Source: Mesorhizobium loti (lineage in GTDB: Bacteria > Pseudomonadota > Alphaproteobacteria > Rhizobiales > Rhizobiaceae). From it: a stretch of DNA of 64,000 nucleotides. Location: positions 591,883 to 655,882 of the forward strand of contig CP050295.1 in assembly GCA_014189435.1 (NCBI GenBank). The letters run 5' to 3'. Position numbers and translations under genes: made by a program. Numbering within the stretch: the first letter of the stretch is position 1; each line of letters starts with the position of its first letter. Positions 29,580 to 38,865 of the stretch are shown in pieces. Below the pieces are notes generated by a model. The model did not search any database. It was not told where the DNA came from and saw nothing but the letters and a program-made list of their open reading frames with translations.

Positions 29580-31418
29580 TCAGGCCACGTTCTGAGATAA
29601 TTGCGGCGTGCTGATCGGGCTAGGAATACCTGCGGCGTGGACAGGTTCCGCATTCAGGCGTGCCTGCAGATTGTTCAAATACTCTTCTGCGTAGGTTTGC
29701 GCCGTTGAAAGCGGCAGATTGATGCCGGCCGTCGCAGCCTCTTCCATTGCCTTCCTGATGAGCCCGTTGCGAATCGCGAGTTTGACCTGGGGGCCGGCGA
29801 CAAGACTGACCGCCTGCGCTGCGACACCGAGGCCAGCTTCTAGCAGCGCCTGCTTCATATTGCCTCCGGTAATAGCTGTACGGACAACATTCAACGCTTG
29901 CGCCTCGCACGCAAGCGCCATCGATGCGAGATCGGCCACTTGGCCCACGGCCGGAATGAAGCTGAGTAGACCAACCGCCGTCGCAGTCCAATCAACCACT
30001 GTCGAGTACACCTTCAGCACGTCGCCGACTGTGTGGATGAAGGCCCCGCCGTTCTTTTTGGAAGACTTGATATCGGGCTGGTCCGCCGCACCCATCATCA
30101 TGTCCGCGACGGCCTCCTGCTCTGCAGCGGCTTCAGGCACATGGGTTTTCGTTTTCTGAACGGTGCTGTTCGCAACAGACATGTTGCCGTAGAATTGCGC
30201 GAAGTCTTTTTTGCTGATGTTGCCGGAATCGACCGTATGCCCGCCGCCGAAGTCGAAGAACTCATTGTGGGTCTTATAGCCCGTAATTGAATTGTTCAGC
30301 AAACCGAACAAAAGCGGATCGGAGAGTAACTGCGAGGCCGTTTGGCGTACCTTCGGATCGAGGCTCTTGTCGTCTGCCATGCTCGCCAGCTTGTCACGAG
30401 TCAGGTCACCGCTCCCAAAGAAGGCGCGCTGATTGCTGTTAATCATCTTGAGCGTGTTCAGCTCGGTTTGCGTGAGGCTCATTGACGATGTAGCGGCTTT
30501 GAGGAACTCGTCTTTATGGACCGTATCTGAACCACCGCACAGCTGCTTCCAGGCATCCGGGTGATTTAGGAAGTGTTGAGCAGCCGCAATGACCTGAGGC
30601 GGACATTTGCCGGTTTTCGCTTGGCCGTCGACGATCCGCTTGAAATCAGCCAGGCTTAGATCCTTAGGCAGGTCGTCGGAGTACCGGTAAAGCTCGCGCA
30701 GCGCATCGCTCAAGGTCATGACCGAAGGCTGAGCATTTCCGGCGCTGTCGGATGGAATGTAGTTCTGCTGGTAGCTTTGCGCCTGTCGGTCTTGAAATTC
30801 GGCAACTTGTGAGTGATGGCGGGAAAATCCAGACAAATCCTTCGCCGTGATCTTGCCTCCACAGCGACCATCGCCCTGCGATCCGATCGCGTAAAAGAGT
30901 TCGGGATCCTGCTGCAGTCCTTCGATCGCCGCTTTCAGATCCGGCGGCGTAGAGGGATCATTGGCTTTATCGCCAAGCGACTCCCAACTGAGTGGGCATT
31001 GGTCCTTGTGACGGTTCAGCACTGCCACGATCTGCAACTCGGCCTTGGTTAGCGAGCCGCCGTTCCACGTGATTCTCGAGCTTGGCACGGGAGCCGGCGA
31101 TATGAAATCGGAGGCGATCGCAGGAGGCTGCGGGGCCTGATCCATCGATTCGATTGCCGCCTTCATATGCGACGGCAGCAGGTCCAATGGGTGCTGCCGC
31201 AAATCTTCCAACGTCGATTCGACATCCGGCGCCAGCGGACCCCGGAGCGCGCCAGGATTGGTCATGTCTCCGACCAAGTAGGTGGACAGCATTGCCTCGA
31301 AGGACGATGCGCTTTGCTGAGTCTGCAATACCACGGCAGAAGGCTTCAGGCCCGACCATGCCTGTACGGGCTGTGGGAGATTCGAAGTGATGGATGATGA
31401 AAGGTTGCTGGCCGACAT
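29580..31418 (-). CDS. nopX: NopX, type III translocon protein (HrpF/NolX family)
   Basis: A 612-residue secreted protein. The start (MSASNLSSSITSNLPQPVQ) and repeats of the SLTKAELQIVAVLNRHKDQ / SLTQTELNTLKMINSNQ type, together with the hydrophobic stretch TATAVGLLSFIPAVGQVADLASMA near residue 485, are NolX features. It is thought to form the pore in the host membrane through which effectors pass. It is read leftward from a tts box about 190 bases upstream. Length and integrity look normal. Confidence 0.93.
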   Translation of the reverse strand: MSASNLSSSITSNLPQPVQAWSGLKPSAVVLQTQQSASSFEAMLSTYLVGDMTNPGALRGPLAPDVESTLEDLRQHPLDLLPSHMKAAIESMDQAPQPPAIASDFISPAPVPSSRITWNGGSLTKAELQIVAVLNRHKDQCPLSWESLGDKANDPSTPPDLKAAIEGLQQDPELFYAIGSQGDGRCGGKITAKDLSGFSRHHSQVAEFQDRQAQSYQQNYIPSDSAGNAQPSVMTLSDALRELYRYSDDLPKDLSLADFKRIVDGQAKTGKCPPQVIAAAQHFLNHPDAWKQLCGGSDTVHKDEFLKAATSSMSLTQTELNTLKMINSNQRAFFGSGDLTRDKLASMADDKSLDPKVRQTASQLLSDPLLFGLLNNSITGYKTHNEFFDFGGGHTVDSGNISKKDFAQFYGNMSVANSTVQKTKTHVPEAAAEQEAVADMMMGAADQPDIKSSKKNGGAFIHTVGDVLKVYSTVVDWTATAVGLLSFIPAVGQVADLASMALACEAQALNVVRTAITGGNMKQALLEAGLGVAAQAVSLVAGPQVKLAIRNGLIRKAMEEAATAGINLPLSTAQTYAEEYLNNLQARLNAEPVHAAGIPSPISTPQLSQNVA

Positions 31419-31604
31419 TGTGCATCCTCAGACGTGACGTTGAAATCCCAACAAAGGCCTCATGTAAGCCAATGTTTCACGAACGTTCCGAGCGTTGGCC
31501 GGTCGCCAAAATGGCCCCTAGCAGTGCCTTTAATTGCTCCGCTCGTTGTTAGCCCCAAGGTCAATTCCAGCCAAAAGCCAGCGACATGGGGCTTCCGATT
31601 CCCA

Positions 31605-31637
31605 TCATGAGCGGCTTAGCTTTCGAGAAACTGACGA
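31605..31637 (-). promoter_or_regulatory. tts box upstream of nopX
   Basis: The minus strand reads TCGTCAGTTTCTCGAAAGCT, then AAGCCGCTCATGA, an excellent match to the TtsI-binding tts box. It lies 187 bases upstream of the nopX start. Confidence 0.88.
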
Positions 31638-31710
31638 ATTTCAGAAGAATTCACAATCAGGAGCGGCCGACGTGATGATTTCTCCAGAAGCTGCGGCGTC
31701 TCCTTAGATG

Positions 31711-32415
31711 TCATCTCTGGCTCAGCTCAGGCTTCCCTGCAACGCTATCCGGTTGCGGCACGTCAGAAGAATAAGAGACTTCCGGTTGTCCGTTACGGAC
31801 GACCGTGGTGGAGGAACCCCGAAACAATATCAGTACCGATTCCCTTGGCGGCGTCTCAGCGACGTGAGGCTGCGCCTGCGCCTCGGCCACAAGGCCGTTG
31901 AACGTCTGCTCCACGAGCGCGATGAAGCGCGGTGGACCGGAAACAAGGACGAGGCCATTTCCGGGCGTGGGTCTCACTACATAGCGGTCATCGGAGATGC
32001 CAAGCCTATCGAGGGCGCCGTTGAAGGCATCGAAACGAATCGAAGTGAGCACGAGCATCCGAGTTTGCGCTTCTTTTGCAGCGGACACATAGAGCACAAG
32101 CCCATCATAGTACCATTGGAGATGGTACAGGCTGGTCAAGCGGTCCAGGAACTCGCGCGGTGGCAAATCCGGCATACGCCCGCGAATCCGCCCCTTCACC
32201 TCGGCGCTGATATTGACCCTGATGTTCAGGTTGTTGCCGAACTCCTGCAACGCGGCAGTGAGATCCTGATCTAGAACCGTATACCTATAGGGTGTCGAGG
32301 GAAGCGATAGGGGGGCGCCGACAGTTGTTTGGATGCCGGCGGAGAGAAAAAACCCGACACAGAGAAGTCTTTTCAAGCTGTGCAGGATGGTGGATCGTAT
32401 GAGCGTTCTTGGCAT
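31711..32415 (-). CDS. nolW: RhcC1/NolW, N-terminal secretin component
   Basis: About 234 residues with an N-terminal signal peptide (LLCVGFFLSAGIQTTVGA) and the secretin N0/N1 domains (YRYTVLDQDLTAALQEFGNNLNIRVNIS). It lacks the C-terminal pore-forming half. In rhizobia the secretin is split between RhcC1 (NolW) and RhcC2. The ATG at 32415 is preferred to a TTG six codons upstream. It is divergent from nolB; the tts box in the gap is oriented toward nolB and I saw no second box facing nolW. Confidence 0.9.
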   Translation of the reverse strand: MPRTLIRSTILHSLKRLLCVGFFLSAGIQTTVGAPLSLPSTPYRYTVLDQDLTAALQEFGNNLNIRVNISAEVKGRIRGRMPDLPPREFLDRLTSLYHLQWYYDGLVLYVSAAKEAQTRMLVLTSIRFDAFNGALDRLGISDDRYVVRPTPGNGLVLVSGPPRFIALVEQTFNGLVAEAQAQPHVAETPPRESVLILFRGSSTTVVRNGQPEVSYSSDVPQPDSVAGKPELSQR

Positions 32416-32496
32416 CTCGCCCTGATAAACCAAAGGATGGAATTTTCACAAGTCACCAAAGTCGTCAAAGTGACTTTAAATGACCAACCGACGCTC

Positions 32497-32529
32497 CCGT
32501 CAGCTTGTCGTCAGCTCGCCTCCCTAAGG
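32497..32529 (+). promoter_or_regulatory. tts box upstream of nolB operon
   Basis: CCGTCAGCTTGTCGTCAGCT, then CGCCTCCCTAAGG. The first half is a perfect match; the second half has GTCAGCT instead of GAAAGCT. It precedes the long nolB-rhcU operon. Confidence 0.8.
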
Positions 32530-32600
32530 GATTGACTCAACAGCGGGTGATGAACCGGCTGGACTCGTCACGCGTTAAAGAGAAGCAATCGAGTCCTTGT

Positions 32601-33095
32601 ATGATGATGCCTGTCACGTCGATCCCTGCCAGTGTTACTGACAGTCTCTCCAGAGTTGGCTCACCGTCATTCGGCGAGCAGGCCCAGTTTGACCACGCTC
32701 TAGCCCAGGCGGCTGCCTCGATGAAAAGCGATACCGCTGCGGCGGCGCCTGTTCCTCCGCCCTTGGATGTTCAACGCGCAACTGCGCAGACAAGTCCACT
32801 GGGACACCGCGTGCTGCAGGCGATTTCTTCGATGCACGGGGACAATGCAGTTACTTCTGCCGCGCCCGACCATCAGGTAGCCCTTCCGAAGGGCGCTCTA
32901 CCGGGTGCGGCTGAGAGGCTTCCGGTCGAAGGTGGGGCAACGGGGACGTCGGACGTTCCGCGAGCAGGGGGTGACTTCGAAGCGATGGTTGCTGGTCTGC
33001 GGGATCTCTACAACGGCGTCACCCAGGTTGCGCTTGTTTCCAAAGGTGTCAGCGGCATCACCTCATCGGTGAACAAACTAATAAAAGAAGGATGA
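32601..33095 (+). CDS. nolB: NolB, T3SS inner-rod type protein (SctI)
   Basis: About 164 residues. The family occupies this spot in the nolXWBTUV cluster and is thought to form the inner rod of the needle complex. Alanine-rich and hydrophilic in the middle, it has a helical C-terminus (DFEAMVAGLRDLYNGVTQVALVSKGVSGITSSVNKLIKEG) typical of rod and needle subunits. The start is uncertain: three consecutive ATGs begin at 32601 and another in-frame ATG is at 32550. Longer starts would run into the tts box. Confidence 0.83.
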   Translation: MMMPVTSIPASVTDSLSRVGSPSFGEQAQFDHALAQAAASMKSDTAAAAPVPPPLDVQRATAQTSPLGHRVLQAISSMHGDNAVTSAAPDHQVALPKGALPGAAERLPVEGGATGTSDVPRAGGDFEAMVAGLRDLYNGVTQVALVSKGVSGITSSVNKLIKEG

Positions 33096-33104
33096 ACGGC
33101 GCGA

Positions 33105-33974
33105 ATGATTGGCTTAGCCCATGGCGAAATCATGCGTAGTCGCCCGTCTGGTCGGCGATCGCTTCATTTTGTCGTGCTGCCACTTCTCTTCGCCTTGAGT
33201 GGTTGCAAGGTCGATCTCTACACGCAATTGCAGGAGCGCGAGGCGAATGAGATGCTGGCGCTTCTGATAGACAACGGAGTTGACGCGGTCCGGGTTGCCG
33301 CTAAGGACGGGACCAGCACGATCCAGGTCGACGAAAAGCTCATTGCCTTCTCAATCAACCTCTTGAATGCCAAGGGGCTGCCGCGCCAGTCTTTCAAGAA
33401 CATCGGCGAGATATTCGAAGGATCAGGACTGATTGCCTCGCCGACCGAGGAGCGTGCCCGTTACGTTTATGCTCTGAGCGAAGAGTTGTCGCGCACGATC
33501 AGCGATATTGATGGCGTCTTCTCAGTACGTGTTCATGTCGTTCTGCCGAATAACGACCTGTTACGAGCGGGCGGCACGCCATCCTCGGCCTCGGTCTTTA
33601 TCCGGCACGACGCCAAAGCAAATCTTTCCGTTCTGCTGCCGAAAATAAAGATGCTCGTCGCCGACAGCATCGAAGGCTTGTCCTACGAAAAGGTCGAAGT
33701 GGTTTTGGTGCCAGTGGAACGGTCCGTACATGAGCAACCCTCCGTACCGGCGACTGCGTTGGCCCAAGCGTCTAAATCCTTTCCTGCGCCACTTCTGGCG
33801 ATCGTGATTGGTGTTGCCGCAGCTGTATTCGCTGTGGCGTGCTATCTCTTAGCAAGTGTTCTTCGGCATCGGCGCAGACAATCATCGGGCGAATTATCCA
33901 AGATCGGGGGCCGCTCGGGTGTTTCCGTTGTCGAGGCCATTCGAAAAAAATCATTGGCCGTGCGGCATAGGTGA
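33105..33974 (+). CDS. rhcJ: RhcJ/NolT, inner-ring lipoprotein (SctJ)
   Basis: A 289-residue lipoprotein with lipobox LSGC, the YscJ/PrgK ring-building domain (DLYTQLQEREANEMLALLIDNGVDAV, and SFKNIGEIFEGSGLIASPTEERARYVYALSEELSRTI) and one C-terminal transmembrane helix (LLAIVIGVAAAVFAVACYLL). It forms the periplasmic ring of the basal body. The start at 33105 lies 10 bases after nolB. A later ATG at 33132 would also leave a signal peptide. Confidence 0.93.
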   Translation: MIGLAHGEIMRSRPSGRRSLHFVVLPLLFALSGCKVDLYTQLQEREANEMLALLIDNGVDAVRVAAKDGTSTIQVDEKLIAFSINLLNAKGLPRQSFKNIGEIFEGSGLIASPTEERARYVYALSEELSRTISDIDGVFSVRVHVVLPNNDLLRAGGTPSSASVFIRHDAKANLSVLLPKIKMLVADSIEGLSYEKVEVVLVPVERSVHEQPSVPATALAQASKSFPAPLLAIVIGVAAAVFAVACYLLASVLRHRRRQSSGELSKIGGRSGVSVVEAIRKKSLAVRHR

Positions 33975-33982
33975 TATTCTCA

Positions 33983-34615
33983 ATGCCCATTTCGATGCAG
34001 ACTAGCGATCGCGATCATTCGTCGCAATTACGTTCCGTGTACTGGAGCAAGCTTGCTGCTTCGGCCCATCCGACTCGTATTGCCGCCTGTCTGGATCCGA
34101 CGTTAACGGCTGCGACAGTGGTGCAGCTGCAGACCTGTGCCAGGCTGCAGCCAAAATTGGCAGAATTGCTGCTTGACAATGACACGGATTCGAACGGATG
34201 CGGCTGGGGGCCGGATCTTCTGCAGGGGCATGACCCGAGTCGGGCTGCCCTCTTTGCGGGCAGTGTTTGGCATGCTCGTTCGCTGCTGAAGCTTGTTTCA
34301 CAACGTCACCTCACGGTGCTAGTTGAACATATCGGCGCTGATGCGCACGCTTTTGGCATCCGACATCTGGCGTATGCGATCACAGGCAGTTTGATCGCTG
34401 ATCCGAAAAAACTCGCGCTCCAAATTGAACACGATGGACATGCCTGCCTTGGTGCTTGGCTCGATCAGAGTCCAGTGCTTGAGCGTAACCGCGTGCTTCT
34501 ACGGTTGCCCCTCGGGACAGCCGCCGAGAATCCAGCGCCCGAGCACGGCAATGCCTCAGGCCAGTTGTTTTCGCTCGTGCTAGCCCATTTTGAGTCGGAG
34601 ATCCCGGCGCTATGA
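33983..34615 (+). CDS. nolU: NolU, SctK-type sorting-platform protein
   Basis: About 210 residues with no recognisable catalytic motif. Position and length identify it as NolU, the poorly conserved SctK-like protein that docks the cytoplasmic platform. The ATG at 33983 has AGGTGA 8 bases upstream; a GTG at 33971 overlapping the rhcJ stop is the alternative. The stop overlaps the nolV ATG (ATGA). Confidence 0.82.
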   Translation: MPISMQTSDRDHSSQLRSVYWSKLAASAHPTRIAACLDPTLTAATVVQLQTCARLQPKLAELLLDNDTDSNGCGWGPDLLQGHDPSRAALFAGSVWHARSLLKLVSQRHLTVLVEHIGADAHAFGIRHLAYAITGSLIADPKKLALQIEHDGHACLGAWLDQSPVLERNRVLLRLPLGTAAENPAPEHGNASGQLFSLVLAHFESEIPAL

Positions 34616-35235
34616 CAGCCGATGTTTCCGCGGCGCCCGTCGCACCGCAAATGCGCCCAGTTGGGCCACTGATACCGGCAAGTGAGCTCGAAATCTGGCA
34701 GTGCGCCGCAGAGGCGCGCGCTGCGGCAGAACGGCATCAGCAGCGGGTTCGCAGTTGGGCACGCGCCGCTTATCAGCGTGAGCGGGCGCGCGGCCAAATC
34801 GAGGGTTTGAATGCAGGCGCGGAGGAATTGGCACGGCTGATTGCGGGGACAGTCTCCGAAGTGGCGCAACGAAAGGCGGTTCTGGAGCAGGAACTGCCAC
34901 AGCTCGTGATGGAGGTCCTAAGCGATATTCTGGGCGCTTTCGACCCGGGTGAGCTGTTGGTGAGGGCTGTTCGTCACGCCATTGAGCGCAAATACAGCGG
35001 CGCGGAAGTTTGCCTTCATGTATGCCCCATGCAAGTCGATATGCTCGCGCGCGAGTTTGCTGGATGCGACGGAAGGGAGGGTCGGCCGAGGGTTCGGATC
35101 GATCCGGATCCGACGTTGTCGCTTCAACAGTGCGTGCTGTGGAGCGAGTATGGCAATGTCGATCTGGGACTTGACGCACAGATGCGCGCGCTGCGTCTCG
35201 GCTTCGGGTTGCTGTCTGAGGAAGGCGAACCGTGA
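34612..35235 (+). CDS. nolV: NolV/RhcL, ATPase stator (SctL)
   Basis: A 207-residue protein of the HrpE/YscL/FliH family, which links the ATPase to the export apparatus. It is charged and helical in the middle (RSWARAAYQRERARGQIEGLNAGAEELARL) with a C-terminal ATP-synthase stator-like domain. It is coupled by overlap to both nolU and rhcN. Confidence 0.9.
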   Translation: MTADVSAAPVAPQMRPVGPLIPASELEIWQCAAEARAAAERHQQRVRSWARAAYQRERARGQIEGLNAGAEELARLIAGTVSEVAQRKAVLEQELPQLVMEVLSDILGAFDPGELLVRAVRHAIERKYSGAEVCLHVCPMQVDMLAREFAGCDGREGRPRVRIDPDPTLSLQQCVLWSEYGNVDLGLDAQMRALRLGFGLLSEEGEP

Positions 35236-36590
35236 CCACACCGGTACCAGAGCATAGTAATTTCGCTGGCATCCGGGCTCCCGATCCGGCGATCTCGTCT
35301 TTGAGGTCTGCAGCAAAGCAAATCGACACGCGTGTGGTGCGCGGACGGATCACACGGGCTATCGGTACACTGGTCCATGCTGTCTTGCCGGACACTCGTA
35401 TTGGGGAAATTTGTCTCCTACAGGATCCGCGAACCGGACTGTCGCTGGAAGCCGAGGTGATCGGCCTGTTGGATGATGGGGTGTTGCTTACGCCGATCGG
35501 CGACTTGGTCGGCCTGTCCAGCCGCACAGAAGTCGTGGCCACCGGACGAATGCGTGAAGTGCCAGTCGGCCCCGATTTGCTCGGCCGCGTGATTGACAGC
35601 CGTTGCCGTCCACTTGACGGCAAAGGCGAAGTTAAAACGGCCGAAACTCGTCCGCTGCGCGGCAGGGCACCCAATCCGATGACAAGGCGCATTGTTGAGC
35701 GGCCATTCCCGCTCGGAGTCCGTGCCCTGGATGGTCTCCTGACATGCGGCGAGGGCCAGCGAATCGGGATCTATGGCGAGCCTGGTTGTGGCAAGTCGAC
35801 GTTATTGTCGCAGATCGTAAAAGGTGCCGCCGCTGACGTTGTCATTGTCGCCCTCATAGGCGAACGCGGACGTGAAGTTCGTGAATTCATCGAGCGGCAT
35901 CTTGGGGAGGCCGGCCTGCGCCGTACGGTCGTTGTCGTTGAAACGTCCGACCGCTCAGCAGTGGAGCGGGCGCAATGTGCTCCTATGGCGACTGCGCTCG
36001 CCGAATATTTTCGCGAACAGGGACTACGCGTCGCTCTGATGATGGACTCGCTGACGCGCTTCTGCCGCGCCATGCGAGAAATAGGCCTCGCTGCTGGTGA
36101 GCCGCCGACCCGACGGGGCTTTCCTCCTTCCGTGTTTGGCATGCTGCCAGGCCTGCTGGAGCGGGCCGGCATGGGTGAGCGCGGCTCGATCACGGCCTTC
36201 TACACTGTGCTTGTCGAAGGTGATGGCACAGGTGATCCAATCGCCGAGGAATCGCGCGGCATTCTCGATGGCCATGTCGTCCTCTCACGCGCTATCGCGG
36301 CGCGATCGCATTTCCCCGCTATCGATGTGCTGCAGAGTCGCAGCCGCGTGATGGATGCGGTCGTTTCTGGGACACATCGCAAGGCAGCATCCTTCTTCCG
36401 CGATCTCCTGTCGCGCTATGCCGAGAACGAGTTTTTGATCAATGTCGGCGAATACAAGCAAGGCGGCGACCCCCTAACTGACCGGGCTGTCGCGTCGATT
36501 GGCGAGCTGAGGGAATTTTTGTGCCAGACCGAAGGCGAGGCGTCGCATTTCGAGGAGACGGTCGCATGGATGTCGCGTCTGACCGCGTGA
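35232..36590 (+). CDS. rhcN: RhcN, T3SS ATPase (SctN)
   Basis: A 452-residue hexameric ATPase of the F1-beta/FliI family that strips chaperones and unfolds substrates. The Walker A loop is GEPGCGKST (residues 182-190), Walker B is LMMDSLTRF, and the family signature PPSVFGMLPGLLERAG is present. It begins with a GTG overlapping the nolV stop. Length and motifs are complete, so it should be functional. Confidence 0.96.
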   Translation: MTTPVPEHSNFAGIRAPDPAISSLRSAAKQIDTRVVRGRITRAIGTLVHAVLPDTRIGEICLLQDPRTGLSLEAEVIGLLDDGVLLTPIGDLVGLSSRTEVVATGRMREVPVGPDLLGRVIDSRCRPLDGKGEVKTAETRPLRGRAPNPMTRRIVERPFPLGVRALDGLLTCGEGQRIGIYGEPGCGKSTLLSQIVKGAAADVVIVALIGERGREVREFIERHLGEAGLRRTVVVVETSDRSAVERAQCAPMATALAEYFREQGLRVALMMDSLTRFCRAMREIGLAAGEPPTRRGFPPSVFGMLPGLLERAGMGERGSITAFYTVLVEGDGTGDPIAEESRGILDGHVVLSRAIAARSHFPAIDVLQSRSRVMDAVVSGTHRKAASFFRDLLSRYAENEFLINVGEYKQGGDPLTDRAVASIGELREFLCQTEGEASHFEETVAWMSRLTA

Positions 36591-37102
36591 ATCGTGTTCA
36601 GGCCTCGAGGTTACGGCTCCTGAAGGAAATGCAAGAGCGTGGTGCCCGTAGGGAGCTGTCCAAGAAGGAAACCGAGCGCCATATGGCCACCTTAGCCGTA
36701 CACAATGCCTCGCAGGGGCTTGCAATCGCACAGCAACATTGCGCTTCGGCCGAAGCAGCGCTCTACCAAGAGCTGATGACGCTCGACAGCTTGTCCAGCG
36801 CAGCACTCGACCGTCACGACCTTTGTATTGACCGGCTTGCGGCTGAGATCGCTTTCAAACGCCAGATGCTTGATGATGCACGCCTTGCTCAAGAAGAGGC
36901 CGAGATAGCGGCATCTGAGAAGAGGGAGCTATGGGTCAGATGTTCGGCGGCAACGCACAAATGGCAACAAATCGACGATGACGTCAGGCGCGCCGTCGAT
37001 ATTCAGTCGGATGCCGCAGGCGAGATAGAGGCCGACGATGAAATGTTGCTTCGGTATGGGAGGGTTTCTCTCGCCCAGATGTCGCGCAACCAGATCCGAT
37101 AA
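36566..37102 (+). CDS. SctO-type stalk protein (y4yJ family)
   Basis: About 178 residues, predicted to be almost entirely coiled coil (Glu-, Ala-, Lys- and Arg-rich heptads such as LKEMQERGARRELSKKETERHMATL). It is in the position of SctO/FliJ, the central stalk of the ATPase. I chose the ATG at 36566 (MDVASDRVNRVQ), which overlaps the end of rhcN by 25 bases; longer starts would be entirely inside rhcN. Confidence 0.85.
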   Translation: MDVASDRVNRVQASRLRLLKEMQERGARRELSKKETERHMATLAVHNASQGLAIAQQHCASAEAALYQELMTLDSLSSAALDRHDLCIDRLAAEIAFKRQMLDDARLAQEEAEIAASEKRELWVRCSAATHKWQQIDDDVRRAVDIQSDAAGEIEADDEMLLRYGRVSLAQMSRNQIR

Positions 37103-37113
37103 CCGCAGGTTCT

Positions 37114-38205
37114 GTGAATGACGCGCTCGTGCAGTTTAGAGCCGCTTTGGTAACCACTGTGGTCAGACCCGCTATACTCGAACCAGCGCTAACACTGTCC
37201 CACGAGGTCGCCTCGTGGCTCAATGATATAGCGACTTCCCGCACGCCGTTTCAGAGCCGGATCGGCGACAAGTCGCTATCGCTGCGGATGGGCGGAGTTG
37301 TGTGGCAGCAGGAACCTACTGCCATTCCGATGCTTGACTGCATTTGGCGGGTGGGAGGTGAAATGGTCGTCTTGTCGCTGTCCCGACCGCTTGTAGAGGC
37401 GCTCGTCTCGACAGTGCAGAGTGACCTTGCTTTCCCTTCCGAGCCAACTGCTTCGCTCATTCTCGAACTTGCACTCGAGCCGCTGATAGCTCGCCTGGAG
37501 CATAGGACACAGCGGAGCGTGCACCTCCTTTGCGTGCGTGAAGCCATGACACCGGCACCTTATCTCGATCTGGATATCGTCTTCGGTCCCGTCAGTGGCA
37601 AGGGTCGTCTGTGCCTGTTCTCGCCTCTTGATGGCTTGGTGCCGACTGCGTTCCGCGCTTTGGGCGGACTGATTGGGCAGTTGCCGCGACAGCCGCGCGG
37701 GCTTTCCACAGAGCTTCCGGTCATAGTTGCAGGAGAGATCGGCACGCTTCGCGTTCCGGCGGCGCTTCTTCGAAGAGCATGTGCCGGTGATGCTCTGATA
37801 CCAGACATAGCGCCGTTCGGCCGTGGCCAGATCACCCTATCAGTGGGTCAGTTATGGACCGAGGCAGATCATGAGGGCGACCACCTAATCCTGCGGGCGC
37901 CTTTCCGCCCGCGATCGTGCCCGTTGGAGAATGCGCATATGAAACAACCCGAATCTCAACTAGGGCCGTCGGAAGCCGATCTCGACGAAATCGAGATCAT
38001 GCTTGTCTTTGAATGCGGCCGCTGGCCTATCCCTCTAGGAGAATTGAGGAGTGCCGGCGAAGGACATGTTTTCGAACTTGGTCGGCCGATCGATGGTCCA
38101 GTCGACATAGTTGCTAATGGTCGGCGTATCGGGCGTGGCGACATTGTGCGCATCGGAGATGAGTTGGGCATCAGACTCTGCGGCAGATTGGCATGCAATG
38201 ACTGA
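37114..38205 (+). CDS. rhcQ: RhcQ, cytoplasmic ring/platform protein (SctQ)
   Basis: A 363-residue protein whose C-terminal ~80 residues form a SpoA (SctQ/FliN) domain (IEIMLVFECGRWPIPLGELRSAGEGHVFELGRPIDGPVDIVANGRRIGRGDIVRIGDELGIRL). The N-terminal portion is poorly conserved, as usual. Translation starts with a GTG at 37114. Its end overlaps the start of rhcR by 8 bases. Confidence 0.92.
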   Translation: MNDALVQFRAALVTTVVRPAILEPALTLSHEVASWLNDIATSRTPFQSRIGDKSLSLRMGGVVWQQEPTAIPMLDCIWRVGGEMVVLSLSRPLVEALVSTVQSDLAFPSEPTASLILELALEPLIARLEHRTQRSVHLLCVREAMTPAPYLDLDIVFGPVSGKGRLCLFSPLDGLVPTAFRALGGLIGQLPRQPRGLSTELPVIVAGEIGTLRVPAALLRRACAGDALIPDIAPFGRGQITLSVGQLWTEADHEGDHLILRAPFRPRSCPLENAHMKQPESQLGPSEADLDEIEIMLVFECGRWPIPLGELRSAGEGHVFELGRPIDGPVDIVANGRRIGRGDIVRIGDELGIRLCGRLACND

Positions 38206-38863
38206 GATTCAGCCGGCCATCCTGACGCTTCTTGCGGTTACCGCCGGACTCGGGCTGCTGGTTTTAGCAGTCGCCACGACGACGGCGTTCGTAAAGGTAT
38301 CGGTTGTTCTATTCCTCGTCCGCAATGCGCTCGGGACCCAGACGATACCACCGAACGTGGTACTATACGCCGCGGCATTGATCCTCACCATGTTCGTTAG
38401 CGCGCCTGTTATTGAACAGACCTATGATCGCCTCACAGATCCGAAACTGCGTTATCAGACGATCGATGACTGGATAAGCGCCGCTCAAGAAGGAAGTGAA
38501 CCCTTGCGCGATCATCTCAAGAAGTTCACGAACGAAGAGCAGCGGCGATTTTTCCTTTCCTCGACTGAAAAAGTCTGGCCAGAGGAAATGCGCGCCAAAG
38601 CCACACCTGATGATTTTGCCATTCTCGTACCATCTTTTCTAATTTCAGAACTCAAGCGTGCATTCGAAATCGGCTTTCTCCTTTATCTGCCCTTTATCGT
38701 CATCGATCTTATCGTAACGACAATCTTGATGGCGATGGGCATGTCAATGGTATCCCCGACGGTTATATCTGTACCTTTCAAACTATTTTTGTTTGTCGCT
38801 ATTGATGGCTGGTCGAGATTGATGCACGGACTTGTGTTGAGTTACACGATACCGGGAGGTTAA
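38198..38863 (+). CDS. rhcR: RhcR, export apparatus protein (SctR)
   Basis: About 221 residues with four transmembrane segments and the FliP/SctR signatures TTTAFVKVSVVLFLVRNALGTQTIPPN and FIVIDLIVTTILMAMGMSMVSPTVISVPFKLFLF. The ATG at 38198 overlaps the end of rhcQ. It forms the core of the inner-membrane export gate with RhcS and RhcT. The sequence at its end (GGAGGT) doubles as the ribosome site for rhcS. Confidence 0.95.
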   Translation: MTEIQPAILTLLAVTAGLGLLVLAVATTTAFVKVSVVLFLVRNALGTQTIPPNVVLYAAALILTMFVSAPVIEQTYDRLTDPKLRYQTIDDWISAAQEGSEPLRDHLKKFTNEEQRRFFLSSTEKVWPEEMRAKATPDDFAILVPSFLISELKRAFEIGFLLYLPFIVIDLIVTTILMAMGMSMVSPTVISVPFKLFLFVAIDGWSRLMHGLVLSYTIPGG

Positions 38864-38865
38864 CT

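Noticed and set aside
34610..35692. Minus-strand frame of 360 codons opposite nolV and rhcN
   Set aside because: The Ser/Arg/Pro-rich composition is typical of an antisense frame; nolV and rhcN are certain.
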